A stretch of DNA of 64,000 nt from RGIG4097 sp045613765 (GTDB taxonomy: Bacteria > Bacillota > Clostridia > Christensenellales > CAG-917). Both the position numbers and the translations under genes were made by a program. The stretch is taken from contig JAZLBO010000006.1 of the NCBI GenBank assembly GCA_045613765.1, forward strand, positions 6,943 to 70,942. The letters run 5' to 3'. This document shows positions 63,558 through 64,000 of this stretch, in pieces. The stretch's first letter is position 1, and every line of letters starts with the position of its first letter. The notes beneath the pieces were generated by a model. The model was not told the origin of the DNA and made no database searches. It saw nothing but the letters and a program-made list of their open reading frames with translations.

Positions 63558-63725
63558 ATGAACGGCTTCTTTGCAAACGGTGGAACAAATTGTGGTTGTG
63601 GTTGCAACAACGACTACATCCTTATCCTTCTCTTGGTGTGTTGCTGTGGTTGCAATATCTGCGATATTCTTCCTTGGCTTCTCATCATGAACTGCTGTGG
63701 CACAGGCATTGGCTGCTGCAAGTAA
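63558..63725 (+). CDS. 55-residue cysteine-rich peptide
   Basis: An AGGGGG ribosome site lies 9 bases before the ATG. The 55-residue product has 12 cysteines: C12, C14, C16, then C28-C30, C32, C35, then C46-C47 and C53-C54, in G/N-rich clusters. Two hydrophobic stretches (20-27 'YILILLLV' and 37-44 'ILPWLLIM') alternate with them. There is no signal peptide. A strong terminator follows directly. Similar small Cys-cluster proteins occur in gut Clostridia under names such as chorion-class high-cysteine protein; no function is established to my knowledge. A metal-binding, envelope or spore-coat role is possible but unproven. Confidence 0.8.
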   Translation: MNGFFANGGTNCGCGCNNDYILILLLVCCCGCNICDILPWLLIMNCCGTGIGCCK

Positions 63726-63763
63726 TCAACGCAACCTTGTTGCAACGGGCAATCGCCCAAACA

Positions 63764-63791
63764 AAAAGCCGAGCAATCGCTCGGTTTTTTA
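63764..63791 (+). terminator. Terminator of the cysteine-rich peptide gene
   Basis: AAAAAGCCGAGC-AATC-GCTCGGTTTTTT. A weaker hairpin GGGC-AATC-GCCC lies just upstream (63747-63758). Confidence 0.85.
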
Positions 63792-63833
63792 TTGTTTTGA
63801 ATAGACAACAAGTTGTTGGCTTGAGCTCTTTGC

Positions 63834-63984
63834 GGGAGATTCGTGAATCTCCCCTACGAAAATGTATGGGTTATAACTCTACTTAGTTGACACAATAATA
63901 CTATGCCGACGGTTTGATGTGGATTTTTATTTATTTAGTGGTATCACTTTGGGTTTTGTTGTAGGGGCGATTCACGAATCGCCC
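63834..63984. repeat. Short element with 24-bp imperfect inverted termini, copy 2
   Basis: The left arm at 63834-63857 (GGGAGATTCGTGAATC then TCCCCTAC) and right arm at 63961-63984 match those of copy 1 at 9284-9428. The right arm is identical in both copies, and similarity goes on beyond it (CGATAYAATT, then ACCA). The interiors, about 100 bp, share only the last 30 bases before the right arm. The window ends 16 bases later. Confidence 0.75.
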
Positions 63985-64000
63985 GATACAATTTCTACCA

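Noticed and set aside
63590..63886. 98-codon frame over the Cys-rich peptide gene
   Set aside because: It is out of frame with the gene that has the ribosome site and reads through the terminator and the repeat.

Overview
The window looks like chromosome of an AT-rich, Gram-positive bacterium of the Bacillota, most likely a gut member of the Clostridia. The signs are SpoVT and a SpoVB-type flippase beside MazG (the Bacillus spoVT-yabM-yabN order), a DnaD-domain protein with a DnaI-type helicase loader, CdaA, lipoproteins with BspA-type leucine-rich repeats, clear AAGGAG ribosome sites and sigma-A promoters, and a complete glucuronide-use locus. I cannot name a genus. Most genes lie on the minus strand. 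I found no tRNA, rRNA, prophage, transposase or CRISPR array.

Layout. 1-8.9 kb: glucuronide catabolism. A minus-strand operon (AraC-type regulator, uxaC, uxuA, SDR fructuronate reductase) faces a plus-strand MFS symporter and a GH2 beta-glucuronidase-like enzyme. 8.9-9.85 kb: a gene-free nest of several repeat families. 9.85-17.25 kb: a TGS-uridine kinase fusion and two large lipoprotein genes with a duplicated upstream element and similar terminators. 17.6-21.5 kb: SDR, coaE, polA. 21.6-29.1 kb: an ABC exporter operon ending in an Ig-like/beta-helix surface protein, then a MATE exporter. 29.3-33.3 kb: glycolytic operon pgk-tpiA-gpmI with hairpins at its 5' end and between genes. 33.8-39.1 kb: trmL, GNAT, dus, mazG, flippase, spoVT. 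39.2-42.6 kb: flavin reductase pair, then DnaD and DnaI-type genes. 42.7-45.2 kb: PH-like membrane protein, a marR-ATPase operon with a leaderless-looking start, and a divergent XRE regulator. 45.3-52.3 kb: lysC, two membrane-anchored winged-helix-like proteins, uvrB, uvrA. 52.3-56.5 kb: cdaA with a DUF1015 gene, holA with a membrane protein. 56.8-59.5 kb: a polar amino acid ABC transporter of unusual build. 59.7-62.8 kb: acpP, phosphopantetheinyl transferase, hom, coaX. 62.9-64 kb: TspO-like protein, a 55-residue peptide with 12 cysteines, and a second copy of a repeat from the 9-kb nest.

The most unusual items: (1) an amino acid ABC transporter whose substrate-binding domain appears circularly permuted, lipid-anchored at its N-terminus and fused at its C-terminus to the permease, paired with an ATPase carrying a roughly 115-residue helical insertion; (2) a two-copy DNA/RNA element with a constant GTACTTGTCGTAC apex on stems of different sequence, each fully complementary; (3) two lipoprotein genes sharing a 38-base identical upstream segment and a hairpin with a compensatory base-pair change; (4) the 55-residue cysteine-rich peptide.
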